A stretch of DNA of 64,000 nucleotides, taken from positions 1 to 64,000 of the forward strand of contig NZ_JBGMEB010000021.1 of the NCBI RefSeq assembly GCF_041447285.1, in the 5' to 3' direction. The DNA comes from Methanomethylovorans sp041447285. GTDB lineage: Archaea > Halobacteriota > Methanosarcinia > Methanosarcinales > Methanosarcinaceae. Positions 26,938-35,279 of this stretch are shown piece by piece. Made by a program: the position numbers and the translations under genes. A model generated the notes under the pieces. The model had not been told where the DNA came from. It did not search any database and worked only from the letters and a program-made list of their open reading frames with translations. Within the stretch, counting starts at the first letter, position 1. The number at the start of each line of letters is the position of its first letter.

Positions 26938-27106
26938 CACTCTATTATTTTATAAGTTTTTTTCTATTTTATGACCTTATATTTTGATTTTACATAGTAA
27001 TTCGAAAAACAGCTAATTACTTCTATTGAATTTGATTTCAGGAATCAAACAAGTAATATTTTGATTGTTTTATCTTGTGCAGATGATACCAGGAAGTTAT
27101 GTCATT

Positions 27107-27117
27107 AGATATATATT
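27107..27117 (+). promoter_or_regulatory. TATA box for a leaderless transcript
   Basis: AGATATATATT is centred about 29 bases before the ATG at 27141 and no Shine-Dalgarno is present, so transcription would start at or within a base or two of the start codon. Confidence 0.5.
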
Positions 27118-27140
27118 GATTAAAATTATATTACTGCATC

Positions 27141-27833
27141 ATGCCTTATCCTGTTGTACACATGATGTTCTTTGTGCTTTGCATATCCCTGCCCGGACTG
27201 TTTAGTTTTGCACAAACTGCGCTTGGCGGTGAAGTGTACAGACGGGACTGGTGGAATTTGCTATTATTACTCTCCATAGGAGGATTCTTCTCATTGTTGC
27301 CGGATATACCGGCAGTATGGAACTTTGTCTTGCACGGAAACCTGGATCACGGCATGGCCGGACCAGTACCAACTCATTCTATAGTGTTTGGAGTTGTTGC
27401 ATTCTGCAGCGCCTTTGTATTAGGATTGATAGGGTACAGACACCGGGACAAAGCATTGGCTCTGGGCATGTATGCAGAGGCAGCATTTCTTTCCCATCTG
27501 CTTCTGGACGACATAGCAGAAGGGGGACTCTCTTATCTTTATCCATTCCACACTGAAACCATGAGTTTGTTCTCTTACGTAAATGTAAAATACTCTGGCA
27601 TAGATTTCCAGGAATATAATACTGCAGGCATGGTTTCCGTCTTCTTCATATTCTGTGTGCTGCTTATGGCTCTTATGGCATTGAATAACCTGGGCTTTGG
27701 TTTCAGGTATGAACCGCTCGGAAGCAAAGCAGAAACAGCATGCAATCAAATTCCTTTTGCTTCACAACATACCATAAGAGATATTAGAGAGATCCAGGTA
27801 GTGAATGCCGATATTGCAGAAGATGAATATTAG
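27141..27833 (+). CDS. DUF457 (YdjM-like) membrane metal-dependent hydrolase, copy 1
   Basis: 230 aa. The family is a putative membrane-embedded metal-dependent hydrolase with conserved His/Asp residues. Visible motifs: PYPVVHMMFF at the N-terminus, LLPDIPAVWN (about 52-61), PTHSI (about 77), and LSHLLLDDIAEG (about 112). Four to five hydrophobic segments are present, with a hydrophilic tail after FRYEPL. The substrate is unknown. First of three tandem paralogues, each behind its own TATA box and apparently leaderless. Confidence 0.82.
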   Translation: MPYPVVHMMFFVLCISLPGLFSFAQTALGGEVYRRDWWNLLLLLSIGGFFSLLPDIPAVWNFVLHGNLDHGMAGPVPTHSIVFGVVAFCSAFVLGLIGYRHRDKALALGMYAEAAFLSHLLLDDIAEGGLSYLYPFHTETMSLFSYVNVKYSGIDFQEYNTAGMVSVFFIFCVLLMALMALNNLGFGFRYEPLGSKAETACNQIPFASQHTIRDIREIQVVNADIAEDEY

Positions 27834-27892
27834 TACTCATTGGCACATACTTGGAAAATACTAAGAGTAGTTATTGCACGCATCGAGCGACA

Positions 27893-27905
27893 GAATTATA
27901 AAATG
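27893..27905 (+). promoter_or_regulatory. TATA box for a leaderless transcript
   Basis: GAATTATAAAATG is centred about 28 bases before the ATG at 27927; no Shine-Dalgarno. Confidence 0.5.
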
Positions 27906-27926
27906 TTTTAACCTCATTAATACTGC

Positions 27927-28640
27927 ATGCCCTATCCGGTTGTACACTTAATGTTCTTTGTTTTCTGCTTATCCTCACCGGCGATATACGGTTTCGCAAA
28001 GACTGCCTATTTGAAAGGTGTGCACTGGACAGACTGGTGGTATCTGATATTAATATTAGCCATTGGCGGGTTTTGCTCGCTGCTGCCGGATGTACCTGCG
28101 GTGTGGAATTACCTGCTGTATGGCACCCTGGGACACACAAGAATTGGACCAGTACCTACCCACTCTTTATTATTCTGCAGCCTGGCATTCATAGGCGTAG
28201 CTTTGTTAGGTCAACTGCTGTACAGGAACCGGGACAAAGCCATAGCCCTTGGAACATTTGCAGAGGCTGCAGCTCTCTCACATCTACTATTGGATGATGT
28301 AGCGGATGGCGCTATTACTTATTTTTATCCTTTCTACAACGCGTCGATGAACCTGTTCTCTTATGCGAATGTAGATCTGGCCAAGGTAAACTTCATGTAC
28401 TACAATCTTGCAGGCATGGTGATCGTTGTTTTTGTTTCCTGTGTGATGCTGATGACACTTGTGTCTCTTAACTACCTGGGCTTTGGGATACAATATCGGC
28501 CTCTTGCAGAGAAAAATGCAAAGCTCGGATACGATAGGTCTGTAGTGGTATCCGAAAGCAATCGCAGAGGAGCGTATATACCAGAAACTGAACATGGAAT
28601 GAAAGTAATAGAAGCTGATAGTGCAGAAAACAGGCAATAA
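27927..28640 (+). CDS. DUF457 (YdjM-like) membrane metal-dependent hydrolase, copy 2
   Basis: 237 aa paralogue of the previous gene with the same motifs: PYPVVHLMFF, LLPDVPAVWN, PTHSL and LSHLLLDDVADG. The membrane part is the most conserved between copies. The C-terminal tail (after about residue 190) is hydrophilic and diverged. The intergenic gap of 93 bases contains a good TATA box at the right distance for leaderless transcription, so it need not depend on read-through from copy 1. Confidence 0.82.
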   Translation: MPYPVVHLMFFVFCLSSPAIYGFAKTAYLKGVHWTDWWYLILILAIGGFCSLLPDVPAVWNYLLYGTLGHTRIGPVPTHSLLFCSLAFIGVALLGQLLYRNRDKAIALGTFAEAAALSHLLLDDVADGAITYFYPFYNASMNLFSYANVDLAKVNFMYYNLAGMVIVVFVSCVMLMTLVSLNYLGFGIQYRPLAEKNAKLGYDRSVVVSESNRRGAYIPETEHGMKVIEADSAENRQ

Positions 28641-28708
28641 TAGTAGCACGTCACTGACATTATTATATTAAATAGTATTTGTGTTCAAAAGCATTGACCG
28701 ATATTATT

Positions 28709-28718
28709 ATTAAATATA
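28709..28718 (+). promoter_or_regulatory. TATA box for a leaderless transcript
   Basis: ATTAAATATA is centred about 26 bases before the ATG at 28739; no Shine-Dalgarno. Confidence 0.45.
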
Positions 28719-28738
28719 GCTAATATTATCATAATGCT

Positions 28739-29332
28739 ATGCCATACCCACCTGTACATTTAACACTCTTTGTATTGCTGTTAGTACCGATAGCCCTCTA
28801 TGGATTTGCACAAGCTGTCCGCCAGGGAAAAGTGCAGCGCAAGGACTGGGGACATTTATTACTATTACTAGCCATAGGCGGATTTTTCTCGCTGTTTCCG
28901 GATATATCTGCTGTGTGGAACTTGCTGGTGTACGGCAAATTGGGAGGACATTGCATGATAGGGTCTTTCCCTACACATTCAATATTGTTCAGTATCATTG
29001 CTATTGTCAGCGGATCTCTGATAGGCATGCTGGTGTACAAACAACAGAACAAAGCTTTGGCCTTAGGATTATTTGCACTGGCTACCACGCTGTTCCACTT
29101 GCTTCTGGACGACCTTGACGATGGAGTCATTACATACCTGTACCCGGTGTACAATGAACCATTTAGCCTGTTCACCTTCCTGTACACAAACCCTGCAAAT
29201 ATGGGTTTTCTGAACTATGCATTTGCAGTTGCAGCAGGAGTTTTCTCCTTTGCCATTGTGCTGGTTATGAATTACGCATCCCTTAAATACCTGGGATTTG
29301 GTCCCAGGTACGTGCCTTTTGAGCAGAAATGA
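28739..29332 (+). CDS. DUF457 (YdjM-like) membrane metal-dependent hydrolase, copy 3
   Basis: 197 aa, the most diverged and shortest of the three. It keeps PYPPVHLTLFV, LFPDISAVWN, PTHSIL and FHLLLDDLDDG, so the presumed metal ligands remain, but it lacks the hydrophilic C-terminal tail and ends soon after LGFGPRYVPFEQK. The conserved ligands argue that all three copies are functional, perhaps on different substrates or under different conditions. There is no partner gene in the cluster that would name the substrate. Confidence 0.82.
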   Translation: MPYPPVHLTLFVLLLVPIALYGFAQAVRQGKVQRKDWGHLLLLLAIGGFFSLFPDISAVWNLLVYGKLGGHCMIGSFPTHSILFSIIAIVSGSLIGMLVYKQQNKALALGLFALATTLFHLLLDDLDDGVITYLYPVYNEPFSLFTFLYTNPANMGFLNYAFAVAAGVFSFAIVLVMNYASLKYLGFGPRYVPFEQK

Positions 29333-29372
29333 CGAGCTTTGAAAAGGAATAGAAGTAATTGGAGGGCAGATC

Positions 29373-29477
29373 ATGTCGATTGTTGAGCATAAGCTGAGTA
29401 CAGCTATAGCTTCGGAAAAATCTCTTGCAAAACTTTGGGATACTCCAGAAGAAGATGAAGCATGGGCAGACCTCTAA
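29373..29477 (+). CDS. Tiny antitoxin-like protein
   Basis: 34 aa behind a strong GGAGGG about 6 nt upstream. The ending SLAKLWDTPEEDEAWADL is typical of short antitoxin-type ORFs annotated beside archaeal and bacterial PIN or RelE toxins (LAKxWDxxEEDEAWxxL). No toxin gene follows: downstream is the Cys-rich mini-gene. It may therefore be an orphan or act on a toxin elsewhere. Coding is supported by the ribosome binding site and the family-like C-terminus. Confidence 0.6.
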   Translation: MSIVEHKLSTAIASEKSLAKLWDTPEEDEAWADL

Positions 29478-29614
29478 GTAGTGCATGTTACATTTTTGGT
29501 CAAACCCATACACTCCTGCATTTGCCCATGAATGAACAATAGCACATATATTTATATTATTAAATAATATTCTATTGTATTAATAGATACATGCAATAAG
29601 GAGTGACTGCTGAC

Positions 29615-29737
29615 ATGAAGTGCAAGTTCTATAGGAAATGCAGTTTTGCAGACTCGGAGTCTGCCACATGCACCCAGGGACATGGGGGCAAATACTGCGG
29701 AAAATATCGTATTTATCAGGTCGGCCTGTCAGTGTAA
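29615..29737 (+). CDS. Small Cys-rich protein
   Basis: 40 aa, MKCKFYRKCSFADSESATC followed by a Gly-rich stretch and YCGKYRIYQ. Four cysteines in C-x5-C-x9-C-x8-C spacing suggest a small zinc- or iron-sulfur-binding fold. AAGGAG precedes the ATG by about 11 nt. Similar short Cys-rich ORFs are common in Methanosarcinales; no function is known. Strand and spacing would allow transcription with the preceding 34-aa gene, though an AT-rich gap of about 135 bases separates them. Confidence 0.55.
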   Translation: MKCKFYRKCSFADSESATCTQGHGGKYCGKYRIYQVGLSV

Positions 29738-29982
29738 CTAATTCTTTCCGGCAATGTTAGATATCTGAGTCTGTTTTGTCTAATTTCAGCCTGTGCAATC
29801 TTCTTTTTCCCATTTTTCCTCGTATGCAATAACAACGCCAGTGAATATTATATTACTAGTATTATAACTTTCTGAACTGATTTTGTAAAACACATTTAAA
29901 TAATGTTAACCCCAACATATCCCAAATAGTACAAAGCAAGTCAACTAACACTTAATTAATGTAATGAGGGGTACAATAGAAA

Positions 29983-32277
29983 ATGAATTTGAAGAGACTT
30001 ACGTATTTTGGAGTTATACTTATTATTCTGCTAATGAATGTAGCAACAGGAGCTACTGGCAATTCAACTACGGATACAAAAGAATTGGATGCAGCTATCA
30101 CATCAGCTACTGCAAAAGCAGACAGTGCAGTAGCAGGAACTGGTGTAGGCCAATATCCGCAGTCTGCAATTGATGCATTAAATGATGCTATTGATGATGC
30201 AGAAAAGGTTGCTGATGATTCAAGTTCAACACAACCTCAAATAGATGCAGCTCTTGCTGCTCTCAATGAAGCCATAGAGGATTTCGATGCAGCTAAAATA
30301 GCAGGTGCAGACAAGACTGCATTAACAGCGGCTATCAAGACAGCCAACACAAAAGTAAAAGCAGCTGTGGCAGGAACGGATATCGGACAGTATCCGCAGT
30401 CTGCAATCGATGCATTCAAAACTGATATCAGTGCAGCACAGAAAGTTGCTGATGATACGACTGCAACTGCGGATGAAGTAACTCAGGCGGTTACTGATCT
30501 TAAGGCAGCGCAAAAGAAGTTCGATGCAGCCAAAATATCAACAGTGAATAAAGATACATTGACAACAGCCATCGAGGAAGCCAATGAAAAGGCAGATGCA
30601 GCAGTAGCGGGGACTGGAGTAGGACAGTATCCGCAAGCTGCAATTGATACATTTAATGCGGCCATTGCTGCCGCACAGGAAATTGCAGATGATGCAACTG
30701 CAACTGAAAGTGAAGTAGCGAAGGCAGCTAGTGATCTTAAGGCAGCTGTAAATGCTTTTGACGCGGCTAAAATATCAACAGTGGACAAGACTACATTAAC
30801 GGCATCTATTAAGGAAGCCACTGAAAAAGCAGAAGCAGCAATAGCCGGAACACATGTAGGAGAGTATCCGCAAGCTGCAATTGATGCATTAAATACAGCC
30901 ATCGATGCAGCGCAGGAAATTGCAGATGATGCAACTGCCACTGAGGATGAAGTGTCTCAGGCAATTACTAATCTTAAAGCAGCTAAAACCACTTTTGATA
31001 CGGCTAAAATAACAACAGTAAATATAGTACTTTCTTATGTAACAAAACTGGAAGAAACAGCTACAGGTTCTGACTGGATCAACTGGAATTGGGTAAATCC
31101 TACTGAGGAGACTTTTAGCTATGTCCAGATTTACATGAATGGCGCATTTGTCGCAGATACCTCAGCTGATCCATCTGTTCATTCCTACAATGCAACGGGA
31201 CTTTCCAACGGAACTACTTACACCATCAGTATACGTACTGTAGATGTTGCCGGAAACATCAGTTCTACATGGGTCAATGATTCGGCCACTACCGGGCAAC
31301 TGCCAACGATATACAACCTGCGCGGTACAGATATCACAAATAGTTCTATCACGCTGGCATGGGAAGCCTCCAGCGATACCTCCCGAGTACAGATCAGCAG
31401 ATACGGAAGTATCCTGGGCAATGTGAGTGGCCTCACAACTTATGTAGATGGTAACCTGAGCACTGGCACAACTTACAGCTATACTTTAATTCCATACGAT
31501 GAGAGTGGCCTGGCAGGGAACTCAGTAAGTGTTAGCCTTAGTACGTCTTCCGGCAGCAGTGGCGGCAGTAGCGGCGGAGGAGGTAGCAGTAGCAGTAGCA
31601 GTGGAGGTAGCAGTAGCAGTGGAGGCGGTGGCAGCTCCGAGGACTTTGCGAATATTGCATTAAAAGATGCGGATACCGAGTACCTCACAGCAAATGCCAA
31701 CGTAACTTATGAGTTTACTAAGAATGGAATTGACATAATGTCAGTGAGTTTCTATTCCCTGAAGACTTCAGGAGAGATCACATCCACTGTAGAGCTTTTG
31801 AAGAACCAGTCAAAACTGGTAAACAGCACTCCTGAAGGCGATATTTATGAATATATCAACATCTGGGTGGGTAAAGCCGGATTTGCCACTGCAACTAACA
31901 TAGATAAGCCGCATATTATGTTTAAAGTAAAAACCTCCTGGATAGAGGAGATGGGTATAAAGCCAGCTGACGTAAAGCTGCAGAGATACAACGGCACAGC
32001 CTGGGAAGTGTTGCCGACTACAGTTATCAGTGAAACAACGGATTATGTAGTATTTGACGCCCAAACCCCTGGCTTCTCACCGTTTGCCATCACGGCAGAA
32101 AAATCACTTGCTTCCCCCATAAACACCGAGACGGTTAAAGAGGCTGCCAAAGCAGCAATAGTAACCACACAGCAGGTAGTACAGGAGAAAAAGAACACTA
32201 TATGGACATTCGTCATAGCCATTGCTGTAGTGGAAGTGTGTTCCATCGGCTTTGAGTATTACAGGAGGAAGAGATAA
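29983..32277 (+). CDS. Secreted FIVAR-repeat surface protein with PGF-pre-PGF module
   Basis: 764 aa. A signal peptide (1-24) is followed by four FIVAR-type three-helix repeats of about 78 residues (about 35-345; recurring VAGTGVGQYPQSAIDALN core), which in other surface proteins bind matrix or glycan ligands. Two fibronectin-III-like domains follow (about 350-520; WINWNWVNP), then a Ser/Gly linker, a PGF-pre-PGF-type domain (about 555-710, with TPGFSPFAITAEK) and a C-terminal helix ending in RRKR. From the fibronectin domains onward it is closely similar to the protein at 5971, so the two share an anchoring half and differ in the displayed half. TATA-like ATTTAAATAATG lies about 85 bases upstream. 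Confidence 0.88.
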   Translation: MNLKRLTYFGVILIILLMNVATGATGNSTTDTKELDAAITSATAKADSAVAGTGVGQYPQSAIDALNDAIDDAEKVADDSSSTQPQIDAALAALNEAIEDFDAAKIAGADKTALTAAIKTANTKVKAAVAGTDIGQYPQSAIDAFKTDISAAQKVADDTTATADEVTQAVTDLKAAQKKFDAAKISTVNKDTLTTAIEEANEKADAAVAGTGVGQYPQAAIDTFNAAIAAAQEIADDATATESEVAKAASDLKAAVNAFDAAKISTVDKTTLTASIKEATEKAEAAIAGTHVGEYPQAAIDALNTAIDAAQEIADDATATEDEVSQAITNLKAAKTTFDTAKITTVNIVLSYVTKLEETATGSDWINWNWVNPTEETFSYVQIYMNGAFVADTSADPSVHSYNATGLSNGTTYTISIRTVDVAGNISSTWVNDSATTGQLPTIYNLRGTDITNSSITLAWEASSDTSRVQISRYGSILGNVSGLTTYVDGNLSTGTTYSYTLIPYDESGLAGNSVSVSLSTSSGSSGGSSGGGGSSSSSSGGSSSSGGGGSSEDFANIALKDADTEYLTANANVTYEFTKNGIDIMSVSFYSLKTSGEITSTVELLKNQSKLVNSTPEGDIYEYINIWVGKAGFATATNIDKPHIMFKVKTSWIEEMGIKPADVKLQRYNGTAWEVLPTTVISETTDYVVFDAQTPGFSPFAITAEKSLASPINTETVKEAAKAAIVTTQQVVQEKKNTIWTFVIAIAVVEVCSIGFEYYRRKR

Positions 32278-32290
32278 GGTAATACTCTTT

Positions 32291-32459
32291 CTTTTTTTGG
32301 CTCTGTAGAAATCGTCAGGTTACAATCTCAATTGTGGGCAGATGCAACCACAGAGAACACAGAGTTCACGGAGATGGATAACTATTCAAATTCTCTGTGT
32401 TCTCTGTGAACTCAGTGGTTCAAACTTAATGTGCATGTTTTCTACAGAGCCCTTTTTTT
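32291..32459. mobile_element. 153-bp MITE with 8-bp target duplication
   Basis: Termini GGCTCTGTAGAAA (32299-32311) and TTTCTACAGAGCC (32439-32451) are perfect 13-bp inverted repeats, flanked on both sides by the direct repeat CTTTTTTT (32291-32298 and 32452-32459). The inside carries a second, imperfect inverted repeat of the ACCACAGAGAACACAGAG type also seen in the 54.3-54.9 kb array. There is no coding. The same terminus occurs at 114-126. Confidence 0.75.
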
Positions 32460-32968
32460 ACTTTTTTTCAATACCAAAACCACTTGTACCGCATACGCCC
32501 GGCATAAGTGCGGCAACCCCCTTTCTACACACTCACACAGATTTACAAAACCCCTTTCATCTGATGTTGCCGCATGTTAACAACCGTCATAATACTCTTC
32601 TTATAAAAGCCCCCGAACAAACATTTTCAGACACATCCAGCCTCATTACAATACACACTCATCATGTTTCTTGAATTTATCCGTATACAGATGCATGATT
32701 AAACATAAAAATCACTTTCATTTGACCGTTTCTAAATTATTGAACAACTTAAATAAATATGCATCTCCGCGAACATTTCACAATAGATACAAAGATTAAA
32801 AAGCTATATATAAAAATCACTGTATAGATATTTTCGAAAGACTTATATTGCATTACAATGTTTGTAATTTTAGGTTGTTATGCACGAAGTGGTAGGGAGT
32901 ACATTCAGGAGAAATCCGTATCAAAAAGTTAAGCTTCCATCCCTTGATAATTTGCAGGGGTGGTACTT
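32460..32968. other. Intergenic region before the glycan cluster
   Basis: About 500 AT-rich bases with C-rich patches. GCGGCAAC (near 32512) and GTTGCCGC (near 32564) could pair across about 45 bases. TATA-like sequence near 32840 could serve the GT2 gene. No convincing gene. Confidence 0.35.
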
Positions 32969-33014
32969 ATGACGATACTTGTCTTAATCCATATTCATTC
33001 AGGGAGGGTCTGCC

Positions 33015-34064
33015 ATGGCATCTGAGATCATTGAACAGGTGGTGAAGGACGATCATGGTGGAAATGGCTCATTCTTAAGACCCATAATTCCTTCTGAAGA
33101 GTTTTCAGATACTATTGCGGATGCAGATTCTATTATTGCTGATACTCTTACTGAGCCTGAAAGAAATGAAAAACGTGGAAAAATCATCGCTGCAATGCCT
33201 GCCTACAATGAAGAAAAGTTCATTGGAAAAACTGTCCTCGGATGCAAGCCCTTTGTGGAAGAAGTGATCGTGGTGAATGATGGCAGTGCAGATGCCACAG
33301 CAATGATCGCAACTGCCTGCGGTGCTACTGTTGTTTACCATGAACAAAATATGGGTTATGGTGCTGCTATACGCACCTGCTTTGAGACTGCAAGAAAAAT
33401 GCAAGCCAGAGCAATGGTTATCATAGACGCTGACGGCCAGCACGACCCTGCAGAGATAGCACAGGTTCTACAACCGGTTTTAGATCATGAAGCCGACGTT
33501 TCCATTGGTTCCAGATTCATAGAAGGCCATAAAGCCAAAATTCCTTTCTATCGCACTGTCGGTATGAAAGTCCTTGATGTTTTCACAAATCAGGCCGGAG
33601 GCGTGAGTTTTACCGATACTCAAAGCGGTTTCCGCGCCTATTCCGCAAACGCGATCAATAAAATAAAGATAGGCAACAATGGTATGTCTGCTGGCTCAGA
33701 GATCCTGTTGCAGATTAAAGCTCATGGCTTAACCACAAAAGAAGTTCCCATTACCTGTCGTTACGATATTGAAGATACTTCAACACATAACCCTGTAGTG
33801 CATGGCCTGAAGGTATTGACTAGTATAATTACTGAAATTGAATACAGAAAACCATTGCACTATATCGGAATTCCGGGACTATTACTTCTATTTGCAGGAG
33901 TTGTGAATGCAGGGTTTGTTTTGAATTCTTATAATAACGGAAGTCCTGTACCATTTGGGCCAGCTATATCTATGGTTTTGTTGTTTACTATGGGGTTACT
34001 GGCAGTGTTTACGGCTTTGAATTTGCATGCAGTTGCAAGAATAATCAAAGAATGTAGCAAATGA
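33015..34064 (+). CDS. GT2 glycosyltransferase (DPM1/DPG synthase-like)
   Basis: 349 aa. After a non-conserved, acidic N-terminal extension of about 55 residues comes a GT-A domain: IIAAMPAYNEEKFIGKT, VIVVNDGSADAT, MVIIDADGQHDP (metal/nucleotide Asp), and FTDTQSGFRAYS. Two C-terminal membrane helices (about 278-300 and 312-335) follow. Such enzymes transfer a sugar from a nucleotide donor to polyprenyl (dolichyl) phosphate at the membrane, priming or supplying glycan assembly. ATG with GGGAGGG 7 nt upstream. First gene of the glycan cluster. Confidence 0.92.
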   Translation: MASEIIEQVVKDDHGGNGSFLRPIIPSEEFSDTIADADSIIADTLTEPERNEKRGKIIAAMPAYNEEKFIGKTVLGCKPFVEEVIVVNDGSADATAMIATACGATVVYHEQNMGYGAAIRTCFETARKMQARAMVIIDADGQHDPAEIAQVLQPVLDHEADVSIGSRFIEGHKAKIPFYRTVGMKVLDVFTNQAGGVSFTDTQSGFRAYSANAINKIKIGNNGMSAGSEILLQIKAHGLTTKEVPITCRYDIEDTSTHNPVVHGLKVLTSIITEIEYRKPLHYIGIPGLLLLFAGVVNAGFVLNSYNNGSPVPFGPAISMVLLFTMGLLAVFTALNLHAVARIIKECSK

Positions 34065-34087
34065 TTTAAACTAGATGAGTTGAAGAA

Positions 34088-35278
34088 ATGAGTTCATTAA
34101 GCGCTACATCTCCAAAAGTATTAGTAACAGATTCTCAGATGCGGAATTCTCTTGCAGTTATTAGGTCTCTGGGGAAAAAAGGATTTAAAGTTACTGCAGG
34201 AGATGAAACCAGATTTTCAACAGGAATGTTTTCCAGATACTGTAGTGATAAGTTAATATATCCAAGTCCTAAGAATCCAGATCATTTTGCGGAATTCATA
34301 CTTGAACTAGTAAAAGAAAAAGAGTATGATGCCGTGTTTCCTATAACCGATTCTACCGTCTTACCTATTGTTAAAAACAAGAGAAAATTCTCAAAATACA
34401 CAATGGTTCCTTTTCCAGATTACGATATATTATCAAAGGCAATAGATAAGGGAGAAACAATTAAAAAAGCAGTTGAAAATGGTATTCCTTGCCCTAAAAC
34501 CTTTTTTATCGAAAAAATAGAAGATTTGGAAGATATTAAAAATAATCTGCCTTATCCTGTTGTAATTAAACCTAGAGTGAGTTATGGTTCCAGAGGAGTT
34601 GTTATTTGTAAATCACCTGATGAAGTAATTCCACGTTTCCAGCAAATAGTCCAAGATTTTGGTCCTGCTCTAATACAGGAGTATGTTCCAAAAAGAGATG
34701 AAGTTGGCGTTTACACCCTATTTAATCACGATTCTGAACCAAGAGCAGTTTCTGTTCAAAGGCGTATACGATCTTATCCAATATCGGGCGGTCCCAGCAC
34801 CCTGAGAGAAACAATAGACAATCCAGAATTAATAGATATGGCCTTCAAACTATTAAAGGCGTTAAATTGGACAGGATTAGCAATGGTAGAATTCCGGATA
34901 GATTCAAGAGATAATACCCCAAAATTAATGGAAATTAATCCCAGATTTTGGGGTTCACTTGAGCTTTCAATATTGTCAGGCGTCGATTTTCCATATTTAT
35001 TATATAAACTAATGAAAGAGGGTGATGTGGAACCTGTCATGGATTATAAAAAAGGTATTAAATGTCGGTGGTTACTTCCAGGAGATATATTATGGTACTT
35101 TAGTTCTCCCTCAAAAATGAGCAACTTGCCAGAGTTTCTTAATTTTAGTACGAAAGATGATATTTTATCTTTTAATGATCCTGGGCCTACATTTGGGTTT
35201 ATGTTAGCAGCAGGGCGCTTTATGTTTGACAGAAACATGTGGAAATTCATGATAAGAAAACCTATAGAAGAAAGATAA
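34088..35278 (+). CDS. ATP-grasp ligase
   Basis: 396 aa cytosolic ATP-grasp enzyme forming an amide or similar bond through an acyl-phosphate. An N-terminal pre-ATP domain (VLVTDSQMRNSLAVIRSLGKKG) precedes PYPVVIKPRVSYGSRGV (ATP-binding Lys) and the metal-binding MEINPRFWGSLE near residue 280. Relatives occur in capsule and exopolysaccharide loci and are often called carbamoyl-phosphate-synthase-like. The acceptor is unknown. It is directly followed, one base apart, by a NodB-type deacetylase, so it may modify the amine that enzyme exposes; that is inference. Confidence 0.85.
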   Translation: MSSLSATSPKVLVTDSQMRNSLAVIRSLGKKGFKVTAGDETRFSTGMFSRYCSDKLIYPSPKNPDHFAEFILELVKEKEYDAVFPITDSTVLPIVKNKRKFSKYTMVPFPDYDILSKAIDKGETIKKAVENGIPCPKTFFIEKIEDLEDIKNNLPYPVVIKPRVSYGSRGVVICKSPDEVIPRFQQIVQDFGPALIQEYVPKRDEVGVYTLFNHDSEPRAVSVQRRIRSYPISGGPSTLRETIDNPELIDMAFKLLKALNWTGLAMVEFRIDSRDNTPKLMEINPRFWGSLELSILSGVDFPYLLYKLMKEGDVEPVMDYKKGIKCRWLLPGDILWYFSSPSKMSNLPEFLNFSTKDDILSFNDPGPTFGFMLAAGRFMFDRNMWKFMIRKPIEER

Positions 35279-35279
35279 T

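Noticed and set aside
30237..30941. Long Ala-rich minus-strand frames opposite the FIVAR repeats
   Set aside because: Mirror frames caused by the repeated GC-patterned codons of the real gene; no start signals.
32342..32674. 110-codon plus-strand frame with Ser/Thr/His-rich sequence
   Set aside because: It starts inside the MITE and is produced by repeat sequence and C-rich intergenic DNA; no homology-like features.
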